Assembly: GCF_003584015.1 (NCBI RefSeq) | Contig: NZ_QXFM01000140.1 | Coordinates: 62,001 to 126,000, forward strand | Length of the DNA stretch: 64,000 nucleotides | Direction: 5' to 3' | Origin: Aurantiacibacter xanthus | Lineage (GTDB): Bacteria; Pseudomonadota; Alphaproteobacteria; Sphingomonadales; Sphingomonadaceae | Shown: positions 27,070 through 35,678 of the stretch, one piece after another | Layout of the letters: each line of letters opens with the position of its first letter | Position numbering within the stretch: position 1 is the first letter of the stretch | Position numbers and translations under genes: made by a program | Notes under the pieces: generated by a model | Database searches by the model: none | The model's input: the letters and a program-made list of their open reading frames with translations, nothing else | Told to the model about the DNA's origin: nothing

Positions 27070-27893
27070 TTGGTGCCCATCTGGCAATCCTCTCGCTCAA
27101 CCTGCTCGGCTTTGCCGGGCTGGCCATCGGCACCGAGCGCTATGCTCCGCAACTGGTCGGGTTCAAGCCCGCGAAGCCCGAACGCAAGGCCAGCTGGATC
27201 ATGGGCTGGCTGTTGCTCGCCCTCGCGCTGGCCCTCGCCACACAGCGCATGGAGACGGCAGTGGTGGGCATCGTCGTATGGCTCGGCTGGCTCAGCCTTA
27301 CCGGGGTGTCGCTGGTGTTCCTCATGCCCGAGCTTCCGTGGCAAAAAGCAGCCAGATCCGCGCCGCGCCGTGCTCCGCGTGGAAAGGCGGCCAGCAACGA
27401 TAACGCGCCGGTGCGCAAGCCGCGTCGCTGGATCGGCCTCAGCCTGCTCGCCGCGACTGCCGTGGTCAGCATCGCGTCGCTGCTGCGCACCGAGACGATG
27501 CCGCTGAGCCGTGAAGATACCATCGAAGGCACGGTCGGCCCCTGGAGCTTCACCCTTGCCGAGATCGACCGCGATCCGCCCGAGGTGATGCACCTCGACG
27601 TGCCGCTCAAGGCCTACCGCATCCGCTTTTGCGAGACCTGCGATCTGGAGATCCTGCGCGCCTATCTGAAGGTGAACAAGCCGCGCGCGCTGCGGGCTTC
27701 AGGCATGGCCTTCGGCGGCAACAGCTGGGACCGCGACGTGGAAATCCAGCTGCCCGCCAATCTCACCGCCGAGAGCGAACTCTGGCTGACGGTGGTCGGC
27801 AAGGATGGCTCGGTGCACCGGGCATCATGGCCGATGAGCGAGGTCTCGCCTGCGACCGTGCGCTGGTTCGAGCAGCAGGAGAAGACGCGATGA
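27066..27893 (+). CDS. DUF3325-like membrane protein fused to an extra extracytoplasmic domain
   Basis: 275 residues. Residues about 1-85 match the DUF3325 pattern (three hydrophobic helices, LNLLGFAGLAIGTERY). A basic linker (RSAPRRAPRGKAASND), a fourth helix (about 120-138) and a domain of about 135 residues follow, with an FCETCDL cysteine pair and a beta-rich end. The DUF3325 copy at 31125 is only 92 residues, so the second half is an addition. The FCETC cysteines could bind a metal or heme, which is inference. It overlaps both neighbours by 4 bases. Confidence 0.75.
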   Translation: MIGAHLAILSLNLLGFAGLAIGTERYAPQLVGFKPAKPERKASWIMGWLLLALALALATQRMETAVVGIVVWLGWLSLTGVSLVFLMPELPWQKAARSAPRRAPRGKAASNDNAPVRKPRRWIGLSLLAATAVVSIASLLRTETMPLSREDTIEGTVGPWSFTLAEIDRDPPEVMHLDVPLKAYRIRFCETCDLEILRAYLKVNKPRALRASGMAFGGNSWDRDVEIQLPANLTAESELWLTVVGKDGSVHRASWPMSEVSPATVRWFEQQEKTR

Positions 27894-28261
27894 AACCTTT
27901 GCGATACACTCTGCGCTGTGCACTGGCGGGCGCGCTCCTTGGCGGTATCGCCGTGCCGGCTTTCGCTCATGAGCCTGTACTCAAATGCGTGTTGCTCGAT
28001 GCCGATACCGTGCGCTGCCGCGGCGGCTATGCCGAGGGCGAGGCCGCGCCCGGCGGCACGATCGAGGTGATCGCCTATTCGGGCCAGACAGTGTTCTCTG
28101 GCAAGCTCGACAAAGGGTCGATACTCACCTTTCAGCGGCCAGCCACTGGATACTACGTGCTGTTTAACGAGGGGCCGGGAAGTCAGGCCATCGTCGAGCA
28201 CGACGAGATCGGCCCGCCGCGTGCAAACGACCGCGCGCGCTGGATGCGGAGCCGCCGATGA
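27890..28261 (+). CDS. Small exported protein in the iron operon
   Basis: 123 residues with a clear Sec signal (positively charged start, hydrophobic core, cleavage after AFA-H near residue 24). A small beta-rich mature domain follows, with two cysteines (LKCVLLDADTVRCRGG) likely to form a disulfide. I do not recognise the family; the pattern suggests a carbohydrate-binding or Ig-like fold. It starts in an ATGA overlap with the DUF3325 fusion and ends in one with tonB. Periplasmic handling of iron or a siderophore is plausible but not shown. Confidence 0.7.
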   Translation: MKPLRYTLRCALAGALLGGIAVPAFAHEPVLKCVLLDADTVRCRGGYAEGEAAPGGTIEVIAYSGQTVFSGKLDKGSILTFQRPATGYYVLFNEGPGSQAIVEHDEIGPPRANDRARWMRSRR

Positions 28262-29049
28262 CCCTCCTGCACTTTGCCGAGGAGGAGCCCGCGGATGCGA
28301 TTGGCGACGCCTATGCGTCCTATACGCCGGTCGCCCAAGTGCCGGAGACCTTCACCGATCAGGGCGGCTACACCGGGCACGGCACGGGCGAACGCTCCTT
28401 CGGTCTGATCCTTACCATCGGCTTGCATGTGGTTGTCCTCGGCGCGTTCCTCATCAACTGGGGCGTCAGCTATGTGCAGCAGGAAGAGACCACGCTGAGC
28501 GTGTTCGATGTCGCTCCGCCAGCCGCGCCGCCCGAACCTGCCAGCGAAACACCGCCCGGCCCGGAGCAAGTGCAGCAGGAAAAGCCGGTCCCCCAGCCGG
28601 TCCGCCCAGAGATCGAGCCGCCCGCGATCCGGATCCCGCGCAACACTCCGATCACGCTGCCCGACATCCAGCCTGCTCCCGATCCGGCCCCGCCAGTGGA
28701 GCAGACCACCGCACCCGAAAGCCGCCCCGCGCCGCCCGCTCCGCAAGTGAGCAATGCCGCGCCGACGTGGCAGGGCAGGGTGCTGGCCGCGCTCAACCAG
28801 AAGAAGCGCTATCCCGCGGCGGCGCAGCGTCGCCGTGAACAGGGCGTCCCGTGGGTCCGCTTCGTGATGAACCGGCAGGGCGAGGTGCTCTCGGTCACGC
28901 TGGAGCGCTCCTCGGGTTTCCGGGCGCTCGACGATGAGGCGGTGCGCTTGCCGACACGCGCCGCGCCACTTCCCGCGCCTCCCGAAGAGGTGACGGGCCA
29001 GACCATCGAGCTGGTGGTCCCCATCGAGTTCTTTGTCGGCGGACGGTAA
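28258..29049 (+). CDS. tonB: TonB energy-transducing protein
   Basis: 263 residues. One membrane anchor (about 48-70, FGLILTIGLHVVVLGAFLINW) is preceded by an unusually long N-terminal cytoplasmic part. A periplasmic Pro/Glu-rich spacer (about 85-165) and a C-terminal TonB domain (KKRYPAAAQRRREQGVPWVRF, then LERSSGFRALDDEAVR) follow. It links the ExbBD proton motor to outer-membrane receptors; no exbB or exbD is in the window, so this copy must borrow a motor from elsewhere. Its place inside the operon suggests dedication to these receptors. Confidence 0.92.
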   Translation: MTLLHFAEEEPADAIGDAYASYTPVAQVPETFTDQGGYTGHGTGERSFGLILTIGLHVVVLGAFLINWGVSYVQQEETTLSVFDVAPPAAPPEPASETPPGPEQVQQEKPVPQPVRPEIEPPAIRIPRNTPITLPDIQPAPDPAPPVEQTTAPESRPAPPAPQVSNAAPTWQGRVLAALNQKKRYPAAAQRRREQGVPWVRFVMNRQGEVLSVTLERSSGFRALDDEAVRLPTRAAPLPAPPEEVTGQTIELVVPIEFFVGGR

Positions 29050-29054
29050 AAATT

Positions 29055-31100
29055 ATGTCTTTGGTGTTTACAAGCCTTGCCGCCGTGGCGGCAGGAACGG
29101 GATTGGCTGCCTCCAACGCAGGTGCCGCGCCTGAGCGCACCGCCACGGTAACGGTAGAGCCCGAGCCGGTCTATCCGGCGGAGTTCTATGCCGCGTTCCA
29201 GCCGCAAACCGCGCTCGACATGCTCGAACGCACGCCCGGTTTCACGTTGTCGGAAGGCAGCTCGGTGCGCGGCTTTGGCGGCGCTGCGGGCAATGTCCTG
29301 ATCGACGGGCAGCGCCCGACGGTGAAGGCTGGCGGGATCGGCGAAGTGCTCCGCCGCATCCCCGCCGCCCGCGTCGAACGGATCGTGCTGCTGCGCGGAG
29401 CGGACACAGCCGAGGCACAGGGGCAGGTGCTGGTCGCCAATGTCGTGCTGCGCGCCGATGCCACCGGATCGGGCAACGCCACGCTGACCCTGGAGCATAC
29501 GGCCGATGGCATTATCTCCCCGCAGGCGACGATCAGCTATGCACGGGCAATCGGCAGCTGGCAGACCAGTATCGAACTGTCGGGCGAGATTGCGCGTTAT
29601 CCCTCCGATGCGGTCTATCGCATTGCAGACGCAGGCGGCGCACTGACCGCCACACGGATCGAGGAAATATCGGGCCGGTCGCCCGAACTGGGCCTTGCCG
29701 CCTCGGCCTCGCGCGCTGCTTTCGGTGGCACGCTGACGCTGAACGGCAGGCTTAACTGGGATCCCTACCTGATCGACCAGACAATCGCGCTGTTTGCAGG
29801 CGAAGCGTCCGGCGCGCCCGACGGATATCGCACCATCGACTACGATGAGGACAAGTCCAGCGGCGAACTCGGCGTCGACTGGACGCGCGCGCTCGGCAAA
29901 GGATGGAGCGCCAAGCTGGTCGGCCTTGGCCGGGTGGAGGCCTTTACCTCGGACGAGGACTACACCGAGCCCGGCTATCGCGGCGTGTCCGCGCTTGAGC
30001 AGAAGCCGCTCGAACTGGTGGCGCGGGGCACGATCACGCGTGGGGGCAGCGCGGCCTTCCGGCCCGAGCTTGGGGCGGAGATCGCTTACAACCGCCTCAC
30101 CAGCACGCTCGACTATGCCGAGGATACCGGGGCAGGTCTGGTCCCGGTCGCGCTCAGCAATGCCGACACGCGGGTCTCCGAATTGCGCGGCGAGGCCTTC
30201 GCCAATCTGACCTTGCGGCTTTCCTCAAGGCTTGAACTGGAAACGGGCGCGGCCTTCGAAATGTCCCGCATCCGCGTCACCGGCGATACGGCCAGCGAGG
30301 AGAGCCTGTCCTACCTCAAACCGTCCGCCGCGCTGGTCTGGTCGCTGTCTGCGAACACGCAGCTGCGCCTCGGCGCGCGCCGTACAGTCGACCAGCTCGA
30401 CTTCGGCGATTTTGCCGCCTCGGTCGATCAGGCTGACGGCCGTCCGCTCGGTGGGAATGCCCAGCTGCGTCCGGCGCGGGTAACGAAGGCGTCGCTGCGG
30501 CTCGATCATCGCTGGGGCGGGGGCGGGGCGCTTTCGCTTGAAGGGTTCCATCAATGGCACGAAGGCATGCTGGGCTACTTCCTGCTGCCTTCTGGCGACG
30601 AGGCGCTGGGAACTATCGGCAATGCCCGGCAATGGGGCCTTACCGCGCAGGGTGCCTTGCCGCTCGACGCGCTGCTGCCCCGCGCGCGGCTGAGCGCTGA
30701 AGGAACGGTGCGCGGCTCGCATTTCCGCGACCCGCTGACGCAGGAAGTGCGCGACATGGACGATGCGCTTCCGTTCAAGCTCTCAGCAGAGTTCCGCCAC
30801 GATGTTCCTGCCCTCAGGTCCTCATGGGGCGTGACCTACAAGGCCGCCCAGCAGGGCGAGGTGTTCTACAGCGCCGAGCACCTGTTCTGGCGCGAAGCGG
30901 CGGTGTGGGGAGGCTATGTCGAAACCACGGCACTGGCCGGATACAAGGCTACCTTGACGTTCACCGCGATCGGCGGTGAGGACGACTATCGCCGCCGCCG
31001 CTTCTACCGCCCGAGCCGGATCGGTGCTTTCACGGGCAGCGAACAGCGCGACCGGACCAAGGGAATGCGCGTCTCGCTCAGCCTCTCGCGGCAGCTCTGA
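29055..31100 (+). CDS. TonB-dependent receptor, atypical barrel
   Basis: 681 residues. There is a signal-like start, then a plug domain (ALDMLERTPGFTLSEGSSVRGFGGAAGNVLIDGQRP, RIVLLRGADTAEAQGQ) and a barrel. It lacks the STN domain and the siderophore-receptor signature seen in the neighbouring receptors. It ends in SLSRQL rather than with an aromatic residue, although the exact C-terminal strand may still insert. It starts 5 bases after tonB. Possibly a second outer-membrane channel for the same nutrient; the ligand is unknown. Confidence 0.8.
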   Translation: MSLVFTSLAAVAAGTGLAASNAGAAPERTATVTVEPEPVYPAEFYAAFQPQTALDMLERTPGFTLSEGSSVRGFGGAAGNVLIDGQRPTVKAGGIGEVLRRIPAARVERIVLLRGADTAEAQGQVLVANVVLRADATGSGNATLTLEHTADGIISPQATISYARAIGSWQTSIELSGEIARYPSDAVYRIADAGGALTATRIEEISGRSPELGLAASASRAAFGGTLTLNGRLNWDPYLIDQTIALFAGEASGAPDGYRTIDYDEDKSSGELGVDWTRALGKGWSAKLVGLGRVEAFTSDEDYTEPGYRGVSALEQKPLELVARGTITRGGSAAFRPELGAEIAYNRLTSTLDYAEDTGAGLVPVALSNADTRVSELRGEAFANLTLRLSSRLELETGAAFEMSRIRVTGDTASEESLSYLKPSAALVWSLSANTQLRLGARRTVDQLDFGDFAASVDQADGRPLGGNAQLRPARVTKASLRLDHRWGGGGALSLEGFHQWHEGMLGYFLLPSGDEALGTIGNARQWGLTAQGALPLDALLPRARLSAEGTVRGSHFRDPLTQEVRDMDDALPFKLSAEFRHDVPALRSSWGVTYKAAQQGEVFYSAEHLFWREAAVWGGYVETTALAGYKATLTFTAIGGEDDYRRRRFYRPSRIGAFTGSEQRDRTKGMRVSLSLSRQL

Positions 31101-31112
31101 ACTGATGGCGAA

Positions 31113-31142
31113 GCGCGTCTCGGGTTACGACTTGAGGCGCGC
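31113..31142. terminator. Hairpin between converging receptor and DUF3325 genes
   Basis: GCGCGTCTC (31113-31121) can pair with GAGGCGCGC (31134-31142) with one G-U pair, closing a 12-base loop that contains the DUF3325 stop codon. Position between convergent genes supports a terminator; there is no T-run. Confidence 0.35.
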
Positions 31143-31403
31143 ATGCCAGCACAGCGCCGCCACCACGATCCAGGCTGCAACCGACATGTAACCGAACCAG
31201 GCGACCGCCCCGTAACCAGCGCCGAAAGCCGCCATTGCGACGGCAAGGCTCGCCGCGATGGCAAGCGCCCCGGCAGACCTCGTCAGGTGCCGTTCCTTAT
31301 CGGTAAGGGCTCGCCCGATCACCTCGCGCTGGTGCCGCTTCATCGCCAGCGCCAGTGCGGCAAAGCCAACCAGTGACAGGACAATCGCAAGCAGGTGAAT
31401 CAT
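31125..31403 (-). CDS. DUF3325 small membrane protein
   Basis: 92 residues, about three hydrophobic helices. It starts MIHLLAIVLSLVGFAALALAMKRHQREV, which matches DUF3325 proteins encoded with PepSY_TM genes. Its start overlaps the PepSY stop by 4 bases. This is the minimal form of the family, in contrast with the fused copy at 27066-27893. Likely an accessory subunit of the iron-reduction complex; no direct evidence. Confidence 0.8.
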   Translation of the reverse strand: MIHLLAIVLSLVGFAALALAMKRHQREVIGRALTDKERHLTRSAGALAIAASLAVAMAAFGAGYGAVAWFGYMSVAAWIVVAALCWHARLKS

Positions 31404-32953
31404 GCCGGTGTCCTTTCAGGCGTCCGGTAGGTCTTTCGCGCCGAGGTCGAACGCTTCGCACCGCTGGCCTTGCGCGCGGCAAAGCCGAAGCCCGCCGCCA
31501 GCAGCAGCATGACGATGTCGAACCCGACATAGGCCCAGTCGCCTGCCATCAGGCTGGCGAGCAGGCCGCGCGATGTCGTCAGCGCATCGACCGGCACAAT
31601 CGCGAGGAACAACGCCGCCGTTATGCCCAGCGTTTCGACCCACGCGCGGCGGACCGGTCGGATCGCTCCCCACAGCCCGATTGCAGACCAGGCCAGGAAC
31701 ATGGAGTTGATCTCCCAATCGGCACGCTGCTCCATGCCGAGCGGCAACAAACGGTTGGCGAGGAAATAGGTGGCTATACCCGCGCCAAGCCCGGCGATGG
31801 CGGCGATGTTGAGCCGCTCGACCAGACGGAAGCCGAAGTGCGGGCGCTGCGGATCGGGCAGGCGCGTGCGGCGCTTGGCGGTCCACATTACCAGCCCGCT
31901 GCCAACCATGATCGTGCCGCCGAGACCGGAGATGAAGTAGAGCCAGCGCAGGCCCCAATCCGCAAACCGGCCAGCGTGGAGACCGATCATCACACTTTCG
32001 GTTTCCAGCGCGGGGCCCTTGGCCTGTGCGGGCTGCACCAGTTGCCCGCTCGCGCCATCAAAGCGCAGCACTTCGCCCCTGACGCCGATGGCATCTTCTG
32101 ATGAGCTTTTGAGTGTTACGCTGGCCGAGCTGTCGCCCGGATTGGTGATAGTGACCGATCCGGGCATCGCGCCATCCCAGTGGGCGGCAGCCTGCCGCAT
32201 CATCGCATCGACCGGCGCCAACGGCGTCTTTTCACCCGTTCGCGGAACTTCCGGCGCCGATGAGAACAGGCTTTCAAAGAAGGTCTGCGGCGCGGTGTAG
32301 TTGGCGGCGATGCCCCAGGGCATATACATGGTCGCCAGTGTCACGAGCCCGGTGAAAGTAATCATCAGGTGGAATGGCAGGGCCAGTACCGCCGTCACGT
32401 TATGCGCGTCGAGCCAGCTTCTCTGGCCCTTGCCGAACCGCAGCGTGAAAAAGTCGGCAAAGATCTTCTTGTGCGTGATGACGCCCGACAGGATCGCGAC
32501 CAGCATGAACATCGCCGCAAGCCCCACCAGATAGCGCGCCCAAATCACCGGCATGTAATGCAGATCGAAATGGAACCGGTAGAGGAAGTAGCCGCCGCTC
32601 GTCTCCCGCGCGGAGACTTCCTTGCCATCGGGAGCCAGAATCGCGCTGCTGTAGGTCTTGCCCTCCTCCTCGGACGGGCTCCAGAACAGCTGGGTTGTTG
32701 CGCTGCGGCTGTTGGGCAGCGTGATGATCCAGCTATCGGCATCGGGCGCGGTCTGCCCGAGATAGTCCACCGCCTGTTCCGCCGCCGTCAACGGATCGCT
32801 GCTGCCGACGATCTCGGGCTGCATCCAGCGGGTGATCTCGCTCTCGAAATAGGCTGCGGTGCCGGTGGCGAAGACCGCGAACAGCAGCCATCCGAACAGC
32901 AGCCCGGCCCAGGTATGCAGCAAGGCCATCGACTGACGCAGACTATCCTTCAC
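31400..32953 (-). CDS. PepSY-associated transmembrane protein, second copy
   Basis: 517 residues. A GTG start at 32953 is inferred because it gives a 4-base overlap with the DUF3649 stop and the family N-terminus KDSLRQSMALLHTWAGLLFGWLLF; longer starts would extend far into the upstream gene. It contains the same landmarks as the copy at 25124 (FHFDLHYMPVIWARYLVG, LDAHNVTAVLALPFH). Inner-membrane, probably a ferric-siderophore reductase component. It sits in a four-gene minus-strand operon: receptor, DUF3649, this gene, DUF3325. Confidence 0.87.
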   Translation of the reverse strand: MKDSLRQSMALLHTWAGLLFGWLLFAVFATGTAAYFESEITRWMQPEIVGSSDPLTAAEQAVDYLGQTAPDADSWIITLPNSRSATTQLFWSPSEEEGKTYSSAILAPDGKEVSARETSGGYFLYRFHFDLHYMPVIWARYLVGLAAMFMLVAILSGVITHKKIFADFFTLRFGKGQRSWLDAHNVTAVLALPFHLMITFTGLVTLATMYMPWGIAANYTAPQTFFESLFSSAPEVPRTGEKTPLAPVDAMMRQAAAHWDGAMPGSVTITNPGDSSASVTLKSSSEDAIGVRGEVLRFDGASGQLVQPAQAKGPALETESVMIGLHAGRFADWGLRWLYFISGLGGTIMVGSGLVMWTAKRRTRLPDPQRPHFGFRLVERLNIAAIAGLGAGIATYFLANRLLPLGMEQRADWEINSMFLAWSAIGLWGAIRPVRRAWVETLGITAALFLAIVPVDALTTSRGLLASLMAGDWAYVGFDIVMLLLAAGFGFAARKASGAKRSTSARKTYRTPERTPA

Positions 32954-33258
32954 AGCCGGCCTCCCAGCACGATCGACAGCCATAAGGTGCCTGCCATGAC
33001 GCCGCCCGCTACGAGCATCCACAACCACAGCGCCCGCACCGAGCGCACGGCGAAAGCGATCAGGGCGATCACCGCGAGCAACGCGAATGACAACAGTGTC
33101 GCCGTAAGGGTCGCCTCCGCCGTGGGCATTGGCAGCAGGCGCGCAAGGCAGGCCGTTGCCAGCGAGGTGAGCAGATAGTTCGCCGGTATCGCTGCAACAA
33201 CGCGCGCCGCGATGCCCCAGCCGTTGCCCGTCCTGGCTTTGACCGCCTTGCTTGCCAT
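32950..33258 (-). CDS. DUF3649 small membrane protein, second copy
   Basis: 102 residues with three or so hydrophobic helices and the family-like ARVVAAIPANYLLTSLATACLARLL, parallel to the copy at 26764. It lies 20 bases after the receptor stop and overlaps the PepSY gene by 4 bases. Function unknown beyond its constant company with PepSY_TM iron modules. Confidence 0.8.
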   Translation of the reverse strand: MASKAVKARTGNGWGIAARVVAAIPANYLLTSLATACLARLLPMPTAEATLTATLLSFALLAVIALIAFAVRSVRALWLWMLVAGGVMAGTLWLSIVLGGRL

Positions 33259-33278
33259 CGTCAGTTCACCACCGTCGA

Positions 33279-35462
33279 TCAGAACTGGTAGCGCAATGTG
33301 AAGGTGACATTGCGCGGCTCACCGTAAGCGAGCTGACTGTAGAACCCGATCTGCGAATAGTAGGTCTTGTCGAGCAGGTTCTCGACGTTGAGTTGAGCCG
33401 AGAGACCGTTATCGAACTGATAGCGGGTCATCAGGTTGACGAGCGCATGACTCTCGATCTCCAGCCGCTCGTCGAGCCCCGTCACCGGATTGATGGTGGC
33501 GGTATAGCTCGTGTCCTCCCAGTTGACGCCGCCGCCAAGCATCAGGCCGTCGAGCGCGCCGCCGAACTGATAGGTGGTGAACACGCGCAGCAGCTTTTGC
33601 GGATAGAGCGTGTTGATGCGCTGGTCGTTGGCGTCTTCCGCCGTGAACTGGGTGTAGTTGGCGGCAACCGACCAGCCGGGCAGGATCTCACCATTGGCCT
33701 CGACCTCGAAGCCGGTGCTGGTCGCGCCCTTGGCGGCATAATAGGCCTGAGCGGGCGGGGTGGTGCCCGGCACGATCTGGCCCACGTCGGGCTGAGCCAG
33801 GTTCTCCTGCTTGATGTGGAACACCGACAAAGCCGTGTTCAGCGTGCCGTTGAAGAAGCTGCTCTTGAGACCGGCTTCGAAGTTCTCGCCAGTTACGGCC
33901 GGCAAAAAGTCGCCATTACGGTCGCGGTTGCTCTGCGGATTGAAGATCTTGGTGTAGCTCGCATAGACCGTGTGGTGTGGAACGATATCGTAGAGCACGC
34001 CGGCGTAAGGCAGGAAGCGATTGTCGTCCCCGAAATCGACAGTCGCGCCATAGCTCAGCCCCTTGCGCTCCCAGCTCGACAGACGCCCGCCACCGATCAC
34101 CTTCAGGGAATCGCTCAGCGACAGACGCGTGACGGCGAAATAGCCCCACTGCTTCGTGGTCAGGTCAACGGCCTGTGAGAACGCACCCCAGGCAGGTTCA
34201 GGATAGGAGCCATCCCAGGCGTTGAAATCGCCGACTGGCGGCAGCGCACCGGAGGGAGAGGTCTGCGATTCGAAATCCTGGCTGGCATAGCTCGCCCCGA
34301 AGACGAGATCGTGCGTCCGGCCGAACAGACCATAGGTGCCGCTGGCACGGAAGCCGACGTCAATTTGCGAGCGCTCGGTATCGGCGCGGTAAGCGGATGA
34401 CCCCATGCCAAGGCCGGTCGCCTCGTCGGGTTGGCCGGAAAGATAAAGCAGCCGCAGGTCGCCATTGTTGACCGCATGCGAACCGTAAAGCTCGACCGAC
34501 CATGACGATCCGATGTCCTGTGTCAGGTTGGCGAAATAGGTCTCGTTGGTCGATGCCCAGCTGCTCCAGTCGGTGCCTACGGTCTTCGAGCGCGACCAGT
34601 CGGTGCGCGATCCGTCGGCGTGCCAGACAGGCAGGCCGCCCCACAGCGTGCCGCGCGGATCGTTATCCTGATAGCTCGCGCCGAAGCTGAGCTTGGTGTC
34701 TGGCGTGAGGTCAGCATCGATCACACCATAGAGCACCAGCTTCTTGTCGTGCAGCAGGTCGACGTAGCTGTCGTTCTCGGCATATTTGGCGACGGCGCGG
34801 GCCCGGACCGAGCCGTCGGCCGTGATCGGGCTGCTGATGTCGCCCATCACCGAATAGGCATCCCAACGCCCGGCGCTGGCCCAGATGGTGCCGGTCAGCC
34901 GGTCGCTGTCGGCATGCTTGCGCACCAGATTGATCGAAGCCGACGGTTCGCCCGCGCCGGTCAGCAGACCGGTGGCCCCGCGCACGATCTCAACGCGGTC
35001 GTAGATCGCGATGTCGAGCAGCGTTTCGCCAGCGGAATCGCCTGCGCCCCATTGCAGCGGCACACCGTCGATCTGGTAGTTGTTGATGCCGAAGCCGCGG
35101 GCCGAGAACCCGTTGCGGGCGCTGTCGTAGGCACGGGCCGAAACACCGGCGGCGTTGTTCACCACGTCCGACAGGGTACGGATCGCCTGATCCTCCATCC
35201 GTTGTGCGGTCATCACGGTGACCGACTGGGGGGTCTCCTGGATCGAAAGGCCAAGCCCCGTGGCAGAATCGATATTCGCGTCAGTGGTGTAGGAGCCGGT
35301 GACGATAATGTCGGCGCTTTCGTCAGAACCGGCGCGTTCGTCACTCGCCTGCGCTACAGCGGGGGAGGCCAAGGCGATAGCGCCAAGCGCTGCCGAAATT
35401 GCCAAAGTCTGCAAACTCGAAGCGGAAAATAGTGCTGTGCGAATAGCCAAAATAGCCCCCAT
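33279..35462 (-). CDS. TonB-dependent siderophore receptor
   Basis: 727 residues. A signal peptide (cleavage near AVAQA) is followed by the plug with SIQETPQSVTVMTAQRMEDQ and RGATGLLTGAGEPSASINLVRKHA. A 22-strand barrel ends in the aromatic strand VTFTLRYQF. No STN domain, so it does not signal to a sigma factor. It heads a minus-strand operon with DUF3649, PepSY and DUF3325. A strong Fur-like palindrome lies 15 bases upstream of the start, implying iron repression. Ligand unknown (FpvA/FhuE-like class). Confidence 0.93.
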   Translation of the reverse strand: MGAILAIRTALFSASSLQTLAISAALGAIALASPAVAQASDERAGSDESADIIVTGSYTTDANIDSATGLGLSIQETPQSVTVMTAQRMEDQAIRTLSDVVNNAAGVSARAYDSARNGFSARGFGINNYQIDGVPLQWGAGDSAGETLLDIAIYDRVEIVRGATGLLTGAGEPSASINLVRKHADSDRLTGTIWASAGRWDAYSVMGDISSPITADGSVRARAVAKYAENDSYVDLLHDKKLVLYGVIDADLTPDTKLSFGASYQDNDPRGTLWGGLPVWHADGSRTDWSRSKTVGTDWSSWASTNETYFANLTQDIGSSWSVELYGSHAVNNGDLRLLYLSGQPDEATGLGMGSSAYRADTERSQIDVGFRASGTYGLFGRTHDLVFGASYASQDFESQTSPSGALPPVGDFNAWDGSYPEPAWGAFSQAVDLTTKQWGYFAVTRLSLSDSLKVIGGGRLSSWERKGLSYGATVDFGDDNRFLPYAGVLYDIVPHHTVYASYTKIFNPQSNRDRNGDFLPAVTGENFEAGLKSSFFNGTLNTALSVFHIKQENLAQPDVGQIVPGTTPPAQAYYAAKGATSTGFEVEANGEILPGWSVAANYTQFTAEDANDQRINTLYPQKLLRVFTTYQFGGALDGLMLGGGVNWEDTSYTATINPVTGLDERLEIESHALVNLMTRYQFDNGLSAQLNVENLLDKTYYSQIGFYSQLAYGEPRNVTFTLRYQF

Positions 35463-35476
35463 CTGGTGAAATTAAT

Positions 35477-35495
35477 AATGCGAATGAGTCGCATT
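35477..35495. promoter_or_regulatory. Fur-like box AATGCGA-N5-TCGCATT in the divergent receptor promoter
   Basis: A perfect 7+5+7 inverted repeat between two divergent siderophore-receptor genes (starts at 35462 and 35679). It resembles Fur boxes described in alphaproteobacteria and shares its core with the palindrome before the sigma-factor gene at 20829. A weaker half-matching TGCGAGTGATTGGCG occurs at 35634-35648 closer to the rightward gene. Confidence 0.55.
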
Positions 35496-35678
35496 TGAGG
35501 GTCGGTTAGAGGGGGCTACGCATGATGTCAACGATAGCCTTCGCAGCAACCGTTTGCCGCCGGCTTGGGCGGATGCGCAGCCGAAACGGCCGCAGGTCTG
35601 CTAGAGAAATCGAATATGAGCGATCATTGCTATTGCGAGTGATTGGCGTTAGTGGCGAGCCATCAACTGAGGGATCCC

